Below, piece by piece: positions 17,484 through 26,803 of a DNA stretch of 64,000 nt; the first letter of the stretch is position 1; every line of letters starts with the position of its first letter. Source of the stretch: Bacteriovoracaceae bacterium (lineage in GTDB: Bacteria; Bdellovibrionota; Bacteriovoracia; Bacteriovoracales; Bacteriovoracaceae); contig JANJTC010000003.1 of the NCBI GenBank assembly GCA_024711325.1, forward strand, positions 186,001 to 250,000, written 5' to 3'. The notes under the pieces were generated by a model. That model was not told the origin of the DNA. It was given only the letters and a program-made list of their open reading frames with translations, and searched no databases. The position numbers and the translations under genes were made by a program.

Positions 17484-18668
17484 ATGAGAGTTGGTGTTTT
17501 TAGTGTAATTCCATGGAGCTTTTTAGATCAACGACCTCAAGTCCTCGCAAAAAAAATTGGAGAATGGGGAAATGAAGTAATTTATTTTGAACCTTTCGTA
17601 AGGCTTGATCAATGGAATGATACTTATAATCATCCTTGGAGTAAGTATGAAGCCCTGTGTTGGACTCCAAGAAATGTATTTCAAAATGTATCAGCTCTTA
17701 GCCTTATGAATTTACCAGCGCATAGGGTCTTAGGAAAACTACTCAAGAAAAATAAAGAATATCATGGAAAAAATCTAGCATATTTAAAATCATTAAACTT
17801 AGATCTTGCTATTGTGATAGACCCATCAGTAGGTCATCTTCTAGACGAGTTGGGCGTTCCATATATCTATGATCATGTAGATGATACCCATCAAATGAAA
17901 GCTGTGGTAAAAGATTTCTGGTTTGAGTCTCAGAAACACTGTAGCAAAAATTCGATAACTTCATTGTATATTCAGCCGAACATTGCTCGTAGATACAACG
18001 GTCTTTATGTAACTAACGGCATAGAGCCAAGCCAGTTAGAGATGGAATGTAATCCTGAAAAGTTCTTTGATGCTGGATGCTTATCTGCTATCGCTGATTG
18101 GTTTGATTTGGATTCAATATTAAACACTAAGAAAAAGATATTAATAATAGGCCCCATGGAAACTGGGGTTCGTGCAGAATATACTAAATATAGAAAGCTT
18201 GGCGGTATCAATGTTACTTGGATACCTCGAGTTTCTCGGCGAAATGGAGCCCAATGGCTAAAAAGATGTCGCTCTGCAGTGGTGCCATTTAATGATGAGC
18301 ATGCCATTGTGGATTATGTTATGCCCCTTAAACTTGTAGAATATTTTTATCTCGGTCTACCTTCTATTTCATACTTAAATAAAGGGATTGAAGAGGAGTT
18401 TGCTGACAAGGTAGTTTTTTATTCTAATCTCAATTGGAAAGGACTCCCTTCTCTTGATGAAGCTATCGATATTGCTAATGAAAGGTCTTTTGATCCTAAT
18501 TTCCTAAAAGAAACTGCGCTAAAGTTCACCTGGGATAAAGTCCTGTCACCCCTTGAAGCTTTATTGAGGACTCTTGAGAAGTATAAAACGTCAGAAGATT
18601 CTTTTTCACAAATTTCAAAGGAATTTGTTGCTAAAAACCCACCGATATTACTATCGAGGACAAACTAG
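17484..18668 (+). CDS. GT-B glycosyltransferase, TuaH-like
   Basis: A 394-residue protein with DQRPQVLAKK at the N terminus, IYDHVDD in the middle and VMPLKLVEYFYLGLPSI in the donor half, the layout of TuaH-like GT4-related transferases. A relative with CVDDL at the equivalent place lies at 26796. ATG 17484 has AAGGA about 9 bases upstream. The last bases adjoin the GTG start of the next gene, suggesting one transcript. Confidence 0.78.
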   Translation: MRVGVFSVIPWSFLDQRPQVLAKKIGEWGNEVIYFEPFVRLDQWNDTYNHPWSKYEALCWTPRNVFQNVSALSLMNLPAHRVLGKLLKKNKEYHGKNLAYLKSLNLDLAIVIDPSVGHLLDELGVPYIYDHVDDTHQMKAVVKDFWFESQKHCSKNSITSLYIQPNIARRYNGLYVTNGIEPSQLEMECNPEKFFDAGCLSAIADWFDLDSILNTKKKILIIGPMETGVRAEYTKYRKLGGINVTWIPRVSRRNGAQWLKRCRSAVVPFNDEHAIVDYVMPLKLVEYFYLGLPSISYLNKGIEEEFADKVVFYSNLNWKGLPSLDEAIDIANERSFDPNFLKETALKFTWDKVLSPLEALLRTLEKYKTSEDSFSQISKEFVAKNPPILLSRTN

Positions 18669-18669
18669 G

Positions 18670-19407
18670 GTGAGTGGACGTGATTTAAAGTGGTTTTATG
18701 ATACAGAGGGAAGCACTATAATGCAGCTTCCACCCTACCTTGAGTTATATTATCAGCTATTTAAGCAGAATTTTATTGCCACGACTGAGTTTTCAAGCAG
18801 ATATTCTTTTTTAAGTTGGCTCTATAGTACAGATACAAATTCTATAGAGATTGAAAAAGGTCTTACAGATATCGGTGTTTTAAATTTCTTAAGTGAACCA
18901 TACGACAGTATGGAGTTAGGATCAGATACTTTTTTAACACAATTCGACTATTATTATTTCAGTAAAAATAGAGACAGTTTTCTTTCCTGGGATTATTCAC
19001 TAGGCTCAATTAAAGAAAGGCAGAAATATTTATCGTGGTGTTATTCATGGGGTAAAGACATCCCTTTTTTTAAAATGACCAGAGAAAGAATGCTGACCCC
19101 TTCTAAAAATTGTTTTTTAGATTTTTTTGAGATCACAAAATTTTTCGAGCTTACGATATACGGTTTTGATTTACTTGATTATGAAATAGATGCTCCTAAA
19201 CCTTTGGCACTAGGGGTCGCAAGAGTACTTTTTGGATATTCTAGATTTAGGTATCCCCTTACTCAAAGTCAGTTGTTAGAATTATCAACTCCTAATAACT
19301 TAGAATACCTTTATTCATTATATTGTAGATTCTATGGCGGAAACCTAACTAATATTGACTTCAAGGTTTTGGATATAAGCCCTGAACTCCTTGAGTTAAA
19401 AGTCTGA
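18670..19407 (+). CDS. Protein of unknown family with [FY]LSWxYS repeats
   Basis: I do not recognise this 245-residue protein. It has no signal peptide or membrane segment. Three short repeats are visible: FLSWLYS, FLSWDYS and YLSWCYS. The C-terminal third is Leu- and Tyr-rich. GTG 18670 directly follows the stop of the glycosyltransferase, with GAGG about 10 bases upstream. A longer frame from 18574 would overlap that gene by 95 bases and is less likely. Position suggests an accessory to the neighbouring glycosyltransferase. Confidence 0.6.
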   Translation: MSGRDLKWFYDTEGSTIMQLPPYLELYYQLFKQNFIATTEFSSRYSFLSWLYSTDTNSIEIEKGLTDIGVLNFLSEPYDSMELGSDTFLTQFDYYYFSKNRDSFLSWDYSLGSIKERQKYLSWCYSWGKDIPFFKMTRERMLTPSKNCFLDFFEITKFFELTIYGFDLLDYEIDAPKPLALGVARVLFGYSRFRYPLTQSQLLELSTPNNLEYLYSLYCRFYGGNLTNIDFKVLDISPELLELKV

Positions 19408-19425
19408 GTCATAGTTTTCTTCAAA

Positions 19426-21381
19426 TTACTGTGCCCAAAAAGGGGTTAAGCTAAAACCAGACTGATTTCTAAAATCGTCAATAACAGAAAGTTCTTTCGT
19501 CTTAGCATCTATACATTCAGAATTTTTAGAGACCTTATAAACAATGTAACCATTTTCATCAAATGTCGTGTGAAGACACTTTAAATAATCTCCAAATACC
19601 TCTTGTGGTTTCCAGTAATCAAAATTTTTATTGAATAAAACATAATCAAAATTCATTTCGGTGAAAAATTTTGCTACTTCTGCAAATTCTTTTCCTGCAA
19701 AGAGGTGTAGACCAGCAATTCCAAACCAGTCCCCAACGATTGGGCGAGGGGAATAGAGATGAGTGCAGCTATTGTGAACACTTAAAACAATTGATTTCTC
19801 AGGCGTTTGCTTTTCGAGAAACTGATAAGCTGAAGCCGAACCAATCTTTGTATCAATGAAACTTATAACTTCTTCCTTAGATGTTGGAATAGTTCCAAAT
19901 TTTAAAGATTTTATAGTCGGTATTAGAGAAGCAATAATGAAACAAATAGAAACAAGGGTTAATAGTCTTGTAGATTTAAATATCCTTTTTGTAGATATCT
20001 CTTTCCAAAGATAATAGATAAGGACTCCCACCAGAGGTGTCAGATATCTAAGTACGGGGCCAGTGGCCAACCACCCCAGAAAATAGAAGATAGAAAGTAA
20101 AAAAAGAAAACGGATTTCAGATAGGACATTTTTGTCTATAAGTCTTTCAAGGAAATGATACTTAATAAAAGCGATTATTATAAAACCCCAGGTTAACCAC
20201 CAAAAAGGTCCGATAACAAATTCTCTTGTATCTGAAAACTTTGTCCTATCCGTTGAAATAATAAAGAAGGCTTTGAACCATTCTTTAAAAGATTTTGGTT
20301 TGAAAAAATCCATGGCTGCTACAAATTCATGAGCACTCGTTTTATCCCAAAAATATTCATTTTCGGTATAAATCCCAAGGGGGAAGAAAGGGCTTTTTGC
20401 TAGAATGATGTTTTTCCAAACAAATGGAATGAATATTAAAAGCGAGAAAACAATCCATAAAACAAGTTGTTTCTTTGGAAATGTTTTAATCGTCATATAG
20501 ACTGATTTTCTCGCTATTATGAGAAGAGACATCCAAGCAAGGACTGCATAGAAACCGCCTTGATGTTTTACGCAATATGAGGCTGCACTCAAAAAGAATG
20601 CGAGGCCAAGAAATGGAGCTTTGCCAGTGTTAATATATTCAATAAAGCAGATTACGAGAGCGACAAAAAAAGAAATCGCCAAAATGTCCTGATATGCGTA
20701 AGTCATTTGAAAAGCAATGACTTGGACGCTGATAATTGATAATAAAAACAGCCAATTATATTTTTTAAGCGAGTAAGATGTAACAATACCTAGCGATGCA
20801 AGGAAGAAAATTTGAGAAACTCCACCAATAAGATCGCCTCTACCGAGAATCTTGGAGCTAACAATACTTAAGCTAGAAAAGATAGTTTGAGTAAAACCAG
20901 GAGTCCATGGATTTCTTACCCACCAAGCATTTATCCATTCTCCACTTGTAAACTGAGGAAGAAGAAAAGTGAGGTGTCCAAGTGAAGTATCACATGATGT
21001 TTGTGGATAAAGGCTCCCTAAGTAAGGAGCTGCTGGATAAAGAACAAGAACCAAAAGTGCTAAAGCAAAAAGAAAGTGACTAAAAATAAAAATTTTATTG
21101 AACTTAATGCTCCAATTTTTTATACAGCAATCTTTCCAAAGAATTAAAATGACAGTAGTTAACGAAGCCGCCCAAACAGAAAATAGAACTCCTGGAAGTA
21201 ATAAGCCGACATATGCTAGGTTAATACTAATAAAAGCCCACAGACATAACCCTAGCACACCCCACCATGGGAGAAGGTCTGCAGAAACACGTTTTAGTAC
21301 TAGATTTGTTAAAAGTAAAAAGGGCGCGAGGAAAATGAGAATCAAAAAAATATGCTGGGTACCTAAAATAATTTCATCCAT
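19426..21381 (-). CDS. Polytopic GT-C-like membrane protein
   Basis: A 651-residue protein with about a dozen predicted hydrophobic segments up to about residue 480, then a soluble C-terminal tail of about 150 residues. This is the layout of GT39/ArnT-type polyprenyl-phosphate-sugar transferases, which act on the periplasmic face. A possible acidic site is SCDTSLGHL after the early segments. The neighbouring DPM1-like transferase at 21434 could supply a polyprenyl-phosphate sugar as its donor. The assignment is by topology, not by a diagnostic motif. Confidence 0.6.
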   Translation of the reverse strand: MDEIILGTQHIFLILIFLAPFLLLTNLVLKRVSADLLPWWGVLGLCLWAFISINLAYVGLLLPGVLFSVWAASLTTVILILWKDCCIKNWSIKFNKIFIFSHFLFALALLVLVLYPAAPYLGSLYPQTSCDTSLGHLTFLLPQFTSGEWINAWWVRNPWTPGFTQTIFSSLSIVSSKILGRGDLIGGVSQIFFLASLGIVTSYSLKKYNWLFLLSIISVQVIAFQMTYAYQDILAISFFVALVICFIEYINTGKAPFLGLAFFLSAASYCVKHQGGFYAVLAWMSLLIIARKSVYMTIKTFPKKQLVLWIVFSLLIFIPFVWKNIILAKSPFFPLGIYTENEYFWDKTSAHEFVAAMDFFKPKSFKEWFKAFFIISTDRTKFSDTREFVIGPFWWLTWGFIIIAFIKYHFLERLIDKNVLSEIRFLFLLSIFYFLGWLATGPVLRYLTPLVGVLIYYLWKEISTKRIFKSTRLLTLVSICFIIASLIPTIKSLKFGTIPTSKEEVISFIDTKIGSASAYQFLEKQTPEKSIVLSVHNSCTHLYSPRPIVGDWFGIAGLHLFAGKEFAEVAKFFTEMNFDYVLFNKNFDYWKPQEVFGDYLKCLHTTFDENGYIVYKVSKNSECIDAKTKELSVIDDFRNQSGFSLTPFWAQ

Positions 21382-21433
21382 GACTTAATCTCTAGTTTTT
21401 CTAAGGTAATCGGTTTTTAAAGGGCACTTCATC

Positions 21434-22399
21434 TCAATTAGATTTTCTTGCACGATGAGAGTGAGCGCCATAGTTGTAGACATCATAAGTAATAAAGGTA
21501 ATCAGAAATTGAACTCCTAATATAATTAAAAGTGCAATGATAAACAGAGTGCCAGTTGGAGTGGGTTTTGCATTTGAGAGAGCATCATACCATTTATATA
21601 GCCCAAATATCGAACCAAAGAATAATGAGGGAATTGCAGCAAGAAGTGATACACTACCCGCATTAAAATCTCTTAAGAAGTAAAGATAGATAATCCTTTT
21701 AAATATTCTCTTTAAATACTTTGATGGAAAGGTAATCATTGTATTTATAATGCTCAAATTTGATTTTTCATCTGAATATTTCGCTTCCATTGGCACATCT
21801 TGCACTATCGCTCTAATGAGTCCTAGTCTAAAAAGTAAGTCACTTTCAAAGAAATATCTTCGTTCAATCTTATCAAAGGGTAAGTGAAGTAGAGCTTTGG
21901 AACTAATTGCTGTATAACCGTTGGTGGGATCCATGATTTCCCAGTACCCACTCATTAATTTGTTAATGAAACTTAATGCGGAGTTGCCAATTAATCTTAA
22001 GACAGGCATTTCTTTTAAGCCATCAAACCAATAGAATCTGTTCCCTTTAGTGTAATCCGCTTCATTTCTTATGATAGGATCAACAAACAATTTCATTAAT
22101 GCTGGGTCCATTTGGCCGTCGCCATCTATCTTTACACAAATATCAATCCCACTTTTTAAACAGAATTGATAACCTGTTATCATAGCGCCGCCAACGCCTT
22201 GATTAACATTGTTATATAGAATGGTAATCCTTGGATCTTTACAGTTCATTTCAATAAATTTTCCCGAATTTTGAGGACATTTATCATCCACGGCAATAAC
22301 GTGATCGACATACGGTGGGATTGAAGAAATCACCCCTTCAATGTGATTTATAACTTTATAACAGGGAATGATTACAGCGATCTTATAATTTTCTATCAA
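21434..22399 (-). CDS. DPM1-like GT2 glycosyltransferase with C-terminal membrane helices
   Basis: The GT-A domain has AVIIPCYK, AVDDKCP, VKIDGDGQMDP (the DxD-type metal site) and DPTNGYTA. After it come two membrane helices near residues 245-300, as in polyprenyl-phosphate mannose/glucose synthases (DPM1/GtrB/ArnC). It probably makes an undecaprenyl-phosphate sugar for a GT-C enzyme, plausibly its downstream neighbour at 19426. The start is TTG at 22399; no ATG is available before the conserved core, and no strong SD is visible. Confidence 0.85.
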   Translation of the reverse strand: MIENYKIAVIIPCYKVINHIEGVISSIPPYVDHVIAVDDKCPQNSGKFIEMNCKDPRITILYNNVNQGVGGAMITGYQFCLKSGIDICVKIDGDGQMDPALMKLFVDPIIRNEADYTKGNRFYWFDGLKEMPVLRLIGNSALSFINKLMSGYWEIMDPTNGYTAISSKALLHLPFDKIERRYFFESDLLFRLGLIRAIVQDVPMEAKYSDEKSNLSIINTMITFPSKYLKRIFKRIIYLYFLRDFNAGSVSLLAAIPSLFFGSIFGLYKWYDALSNAKPTPTGTLFIIALLIILGVQFLITFITYDVYNYGAHSHRARKSN

Positions 22400-22509
22400 T
22401 GTAAAACTCGGTTCTAAAAGTAATAATAAAGATAAATTTTCTACTTAATATAACGGTTTTTAAAGCAAAATTATCATAACGAGAGATTCAAAAATAACAA
22501 TCCCATTAA

Positions 22510-23253
22510 TTAAAATATATAAGCTTTGAAAACAGGTAGCTTTAAAAGTTCTTTTTTTGAGGTAGCCAGATTGATACCGCTATACTTTAACTCTCTTAAG
22601 ATTTGAATCTCAGTATTTAAGTCTTTACTTTCAAGTTCAACCAATACTTCCTTTGCCAAATTCGCATGCATAAAAGATGCGGGCTCTTGAAAGGTAGATA
22701 AACTTAAGTTTGGATACTTTTCCCAAAGACGATCAATTTCTTCCTCACATTCTATATTATTTGTTCCTATATAGATAAGCATGACAGATGATTCTTTTAA
22801 TAGAATTTGGGGAAGAATGCTTTTATATGAATCATCGGCGATGAGACAAAGATTAAATGGCTTTATTGATTTCTCTCTGTCTTGCGTTAAGAAGTTAAAA
22901 CTTTCTGGAAAGTCTGAGGAGAACAAGGAGAAAACAGAAGCAGTGGGAAACTGTTCTTTAAAGGAGACTTCTTTATCCTTTAAACTCTTTAATAAATGAT
23001 CAATATCATTGATATCGTTTGGATTCAAATCAGGATCAGGAATATAGCCCAAATTGTCTTTGAAATCTGATAAATTCAGTGAGGCACTTGTTCCATACAA
23101 GATGCATGACTTGTAGCTTGGAATAATCTCTGTTGGAATTTCATTTTCATACACATCATAACTCAATTTTTTTGCATCTAGCCTAGCTGTGATGTCATCG
23201 AAGCTTAAGCCGATAGATAAAGATTTATTTTTTAGTAATAAAACATCTTTCAT
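22510..23253 (-). CDS. Hypothetical protein, glycan-cluster associated
   Basis: I do not recognise this 247-residue protein. It has no membrane segment or signal peptide and is rich in Leu, Lys and Asp. Alternating hydrophobic strands (NLCLIADD, SVMLIYIGTNN) hint at an alpha/beta fold, possibly a degenerate GT-A. It starts at the base after the stop of the GT2 gene at 23254, so it is very likely cotranscribed with 23254-25406. Confidence 0.6.
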   Translation of the reverse strand: MKDVLLLKNKSLSIGLSFDDITARLDAKKLSYDVYENEIPTEIIPSYKSCILYGTSASLNLSDFKDNLGYIPDPDLNPNDINDIDHLLKSLKDKEVSFKEQFPTASVFSLFSSDFPESFNFLTQDREKSIKPFNLCLIADDSYKSILPQILLKESSVMLIYIGTNNIECEEEIDRLWEKYPNLSLSTFQEPASFMHANLAKEVLVELESKDLNTEIQILRELKYSGINLATSKKELLKLPVFKAYIF

Positions 23254-24267
23254 TTAAATTCCTTTAGAGAAAAAAGGCTTTGATGTATAACCTTCATTAT
23301 GTAATGGCGGTATGGACATGATTTCAAAGATATTCATTTTACAAGAGAAGGTTAATTCCATTCTTCGTTTAATGATCTGAGGCGCTTTAAAAAGGAGCTC
23401 TTTAATTATTCTGTTTCGTAATGATTTCTTTGGTGTGTTCAGAAGAAAATGAATTAACGTTTTTGAAAACTTAAGTGTCATAGATAAGTTGGAAATGTAA
23501 ATTAAGTGAAAGATCACATAATTTAAGAGAACCAAGTTTTCTTTAAAGTCATTGGGGGCCTGTTCAGCAGAGGCACTAATCTTATGCCAAGCTACAGTTC
23601 TATTTGTGTAGTAAGATTTCCATCCCTTCCCCCACGCTTTCAAACATAAGGCTACGTCTTCCCAGTAGGCGAGGCCAAAAATAGGGTCGAAAGCTCCTAG
23701 CTCGAAAAATTTTCTCTTGTCTACCAATAAGGCTGCGCCCGTTCCGTAAATTGTAGGTTCATCTCGATTGGACAAATTTGTCAGATTATTAACGCCCCAG
23801 TGTTGAATTATCTCACCATCTTGATTAAATCTAAAATTAATGTAGGAAGAAAAAACTTCATTAGTAAGCTCTTTCCCCCGCCAGTAGTTGGTTTGTGGAG
23901 AAACGCTAAAGCAATCAGGATGTTCGAGAAAAGCTTGCGCTAATTGTGATAGGAAATCGTGAGGAACATAAATATCGTTATTTAAAAACAAGATGCTCTC
24001 ATATTGGGCAATTTGGGCACCACTGTTACAGGCATGGCCAAACCCAGTATTCGTTTCATAAGCAATTAGTTTTACCTCCGGATAATAATCTTTTAAGACA
24101 TCGACAGATCGGTCCTGACTCCCATTGTCAATAACAATGATCTCGCTCTTACCTTCAAAATGCTTTGTCGCTTTTAGAAGAGGGTCGAGAGACTGCTTAA
24201 GGAGATGTAGGCCGTTCCAATTTGGAATTACAATTGAAATTCCAAATTCCTTGAGTGAATTGTTCAT
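23254..24267 (-). CDS. GT2 family glycosyltransferase
   Basis: A rhamnosyltransferase-like GT2 enzyme of 337 residues. The motifs SIVIPNWNG, IIVIDNGSQDRS, NTGFGHACNSG, LFLNNDI and FGLAYWEDVALCLKAW are all present; the last is the typical ED acceptor-base region. No membrane helix is clear, so it is cytoplasmic or peripheral. Its ATG overlaps the upstream GT4 stop by one base. The sugar donor is not determined by the sequence. Confidence 0.88.
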   Translation of the reverse strand: MNNSLKEFGISIVIPNWNGLHLLKQSLDPLLKATKHFEGKSEIIVIDNGSQDRSVDVLKDYYPEVKLIAYETNTGFGHACNSGAQIAQYESILFLNNDIYVPHDFLSQLAQAFLEHPDCFSVSPQTNYWRGKELTNEVFSSYINFRFNQDGEIIQHWGVNNLTNLSNRDEPTIYGTGAALLVDKRKFFELGAFDPIFGLAYWEDVALCLKAWGKGWKSYYTNRTVAWHKISASAEQAPNDFKENLVLLNYVIFHLIYISNLSMTLKFSKTLIHFLLNTPKKSLRNRIIKELLFKAPQIIKRRMELTFSCKMNIFEIMSIPPLHNEGYTSKPFFSKGI

Positions 24268-25406
24268 TATTGTTCCAGTGTTGAGATATTGAGATTAGAT
24301 ATAAATTGTTTCATCGTTTTATCAAATTTTTTTGACAATGCTTCAGTTGAAAAATTTTCTTTTATGTTTTTTTGTGCCATTGCAATCTTTAACCGCACTT
24401 CATCATCGTTAGAGAAAACTTTTCTCATCAGTTTAGCAGCCGATATAATGCTTGGGTCGGCCCATTGAAAGCCTTCTGCAAGATGATAATCTGATTCAGT
24501 AACTGATATCATTTCATAATCTACTAAAAAGCATAGTTCGTTGGAGCAAAAGTCCATGTTTCCTGAATAACCTGTACATATGACAGGTTTTCCCATGAGC
24601 ATGTTCTCGGCAATACCAATTCCGAACCCCTCAGATCGATGGAGTGAAACATACGAATCACAGCAGTCAAATAGCGAAAGTAGCCTTTCTCTTGGCAAGA
24701 CTTCATCAATTAAAAAGATGTTATTACCATTGATTAGACTGAGGATTGTTTGCCATTCTTTTGATTCTGCATCAGTATTGGTAACTTTTAAAACAAGTCC
24801 AACATCTTCACTGTCAGTGAAGGCTTGTTTAAAGGCTTGAATACATGCGATGGGATTTTTTCTCGTTAAAAAAGAATTCATATCGAACGAAAAACAAAAT
24901 AGAAATTTATTATTCGGCAAATTAAAATCTGACCTTGAAGCCTTTGGGAAAGGCAGTATTTCAATTGCGTTCGGCATAACCTCAACTGGAATGTCATATT
25001 CATTTAGATAAGCTTTCTTTACGAATTCAGAAATTCCCCAGATCTCATCTGAAAATTTTAAAGCATGGTCCAGTTTCTTTTGTCGGGTATCGAATTCCCA
25101 AGCAAAATGGAAAATATTGTATTTGTTATCGAAAAACTCACTTCCAAAACGATAAATCAAAGCTGCTGCATAATTGTGAGTAATTGAATATATGCGGATA
25201 GGATGTTTAAATTCATTGCTAATATAAAGAGCAAATTCATTATCATCATTTTGTATTTTATCAGAGGGGTGGTAACAATCAATAGCATTTATTTCGTAAT
25301 CGGATTTTAAGGCCAATCTCATGAGTGATCGTATTTGTTCGCCAATTCCAAGCTTTCCTTTTGGAAAACCTATAAAATCAATTCCGATTTTTTCTTTCGC
25401 CCTCAT
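24267..25406 (-). CDS. GT4 family glycosyltransferase
   Basis: A 379-residue GT-B enzyme. The C-terminal domain has the donor motif HRSEGFGIGIAENMLMGKPV and CTGYSGNMDF, common in rhamnosyl- and mannosyl-type GT4s. The middle region VEVMPNAIE and FCFSFDMNS marks the interdomain hinge. It is the first gene of the minus-strand operon running to 22510, divergent from the deacetylase at 25562 with 155 bases between. Confidence 0.88.
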   Translation of the reverse strand: MRAKEKIGIDFIGFPKGKLGIGEQIRSLMRLALKSDYEINAIDCYHPSDKIQNDDNEFALYISNEFKHPIRIYSITHNYAAALIYRFGSEFFDNKYNIFHFAWEFDTRQKKLDHALKFSDEIWGISEFVKKAYLNEYDIPVEVMPNAIEILPFPKASRSDFNLPNNKFLFCFSFDMNSFLTRKNPIACIQAFKQAFTDSEDVGLVLKVTNTDAESKEWQTILSLINGNNIFLIDEVLPRERLLSLFDCCDSYVSLHRSEGFGIGIAENMLMGKPVICTGYSGNMDFCSNELCFLVDYEMISVTESDYHLAEGFQWADPSIISAAKLMRKVFSNDDEVRLKIAMAQKNIKENFSTEALSKKFDKTMKQFISNLNISTLEQ

Positions 25407-25561
25407 GTGAGCTGATATCCTGTTACAATTTATGAACTGAATTTAGCAAAAAAAGTTTAAATGTAATATTAATAAGACGGATTGTGCTCCGCAATACTCT
25501 CTATGTTGGAGACAGTGTTTATAGTTTTAAGACATAATAATCCTTTTATTGGTCAGGTTTT

Positions 25562-26803
25562 ATGTCTAAAAAAGTATTATTTTTGAAGTCTCAATCAATT
25601 GCAAAAAGTTCTGTTCTTGCTAATTGCAAGCTTGTCTATGAATCTCCATTTAAGTTCGAACGCTTTTTTGAAAGGTTTGACTTCGCAGATGAGTGGAACA
25701 ATTTAGGATATGGTCGAATCCGCACTGATGGATCACCGTATGCAATTTCAGATTTTACTCTGACTGATTCTGCTTTTGATAATATTCTTGCAAGGTATTA
25801 TTTATCTGATGGTACTTCGGGGGTGTATGCAGGTATTAAGGACAATAAACTTACTTTTAATCGTGAGGTTGGGCCAATTGACGGAATAGATGCCTGTTTA
25901 ATTGAAGACTTTTTGAATGAATCTAAGCCAGTTTTGATTGATATTCCTTATGGATATAATTCAGCGGTCACTATGAGAATTGATTGCGATGAGGCAATCT
26001 CATCTGGAAAACAACTGGTCGATCTTTACAAGGAGTTGTCTGTTCCTTTCTCGATGGCAATCAAGACCTCTCTTGATTTTAATGCTGCTTCTTTAGAATT
26101 AATCAGGAACGTGCTGGAAAATGGTGGCAGTGTCCTTTCACATTCTGAAACTCATGCTCCGAACTGGGGAGGAACTAGGGAGAATGCTAAGTGGGAAGCC
26201 GAAACAGCTCGAACTAAACTTAGAGAATTTCTTCCTTCTGGCTATAATTTTGACTTTGTGGTCTCACCTTTTCATCAAAACCCACAATATGCAGTAGAAG
26301 GCCTGCGAGATGCTGGTATCAAAGGTTTTGTGGCAGGGATTATTAAGAATGATCCAGAATATTTGGTCTCCAGGGCTTCTTGGGCGAAGAATGTGCCAGG
26401 AATTATGACCCATTCTCAACAATGTATGCTTCACGGAGATTCCTATCATAATGCAGGAAACACTATTGATATTTATAAAGAAAGCTTTGAGAATCATTAT
26501 AGAAGCAACACATTTTTTGGATTCCTAGATCACCCTTTTTCTAGCTATCAGTATGGCTGGCTAAATGAAGAAGAGCGGCTCAATGCTCACAAAGAATTTC
26601 TTCTACATATTAAGAAGTTTGATGGGATATGGTTTGCGAATTTGGTAGATGCGATGAGCTTTTTATGGGTCAAGGTGAATACCAGAGTTTGGATTGAGGA
26701 TGATCAATTGAATTGGGAAGTTCCACCCCATGACTATAAAGGACTTCCTGATCTTTGTGTTTTATGGAAAGGTGAAAAGTACAGAGTGCCTATTAATGGA
26801 TAA
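25562..26803 (+). CDS. Polysaccharide deacetylase-like protein (CE4/NodB fold)
   Basis: A 413-residue protein with CE4-like metal-site motifs. TMRIDCDE near residue 138 supplies the paired Asp, and LSHSETHAPN near 193 supplies two His in an HxxxH arrangement. The first 130 residues are an extension without recognised domain. No signal peptide is seen, so it may act on a cytoplasmic sugar intermediate instead of finished polymer. It overlaps the next glycosyltransferase start by 8 bases. Confidence 0.8.
   Translation: MSKKVLFLKSQSIAKSSVLANCKLVYESPFKFERFFERFDFADEWNNLGYGRIRTDGSPYAISDFTLTDSAFDNILARYYLSDGTSGVYAGIKDNKLTFNREVGPIDGIDACLIEDFLNESKPVLIDIPYGYNSAVTMRIDCDEAISSGKQLVDLYKELSVPFSMAIKTSLDFNAASLELIRNVLENGGSVLSHSETHAPNWGGTRENAKWEAETARTKLREFLPSGYNFDFVVSPFHQNPQYAVEGLRDAGIKGFVAGIIKNDPEYLVSRASWAKNVPGIMTHSQQCMLHGDSYHNAGNTIDIYKESFENHYRSNTFFGFLDHPFSSYQYGWLNEEERLNAHKEFLLHIKKFDGIWFANLVDAMSFLWVKVNTRVWIEDDQLNWEVPPHDYKGLPDLCVLWKGEKYRVPING

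Noticed and set aside
22400-22509. A possible operator in the AT-rich gap before the DPM1-like gene
   Set aside because: No palindrome or promoter pair stands out from the AT background.
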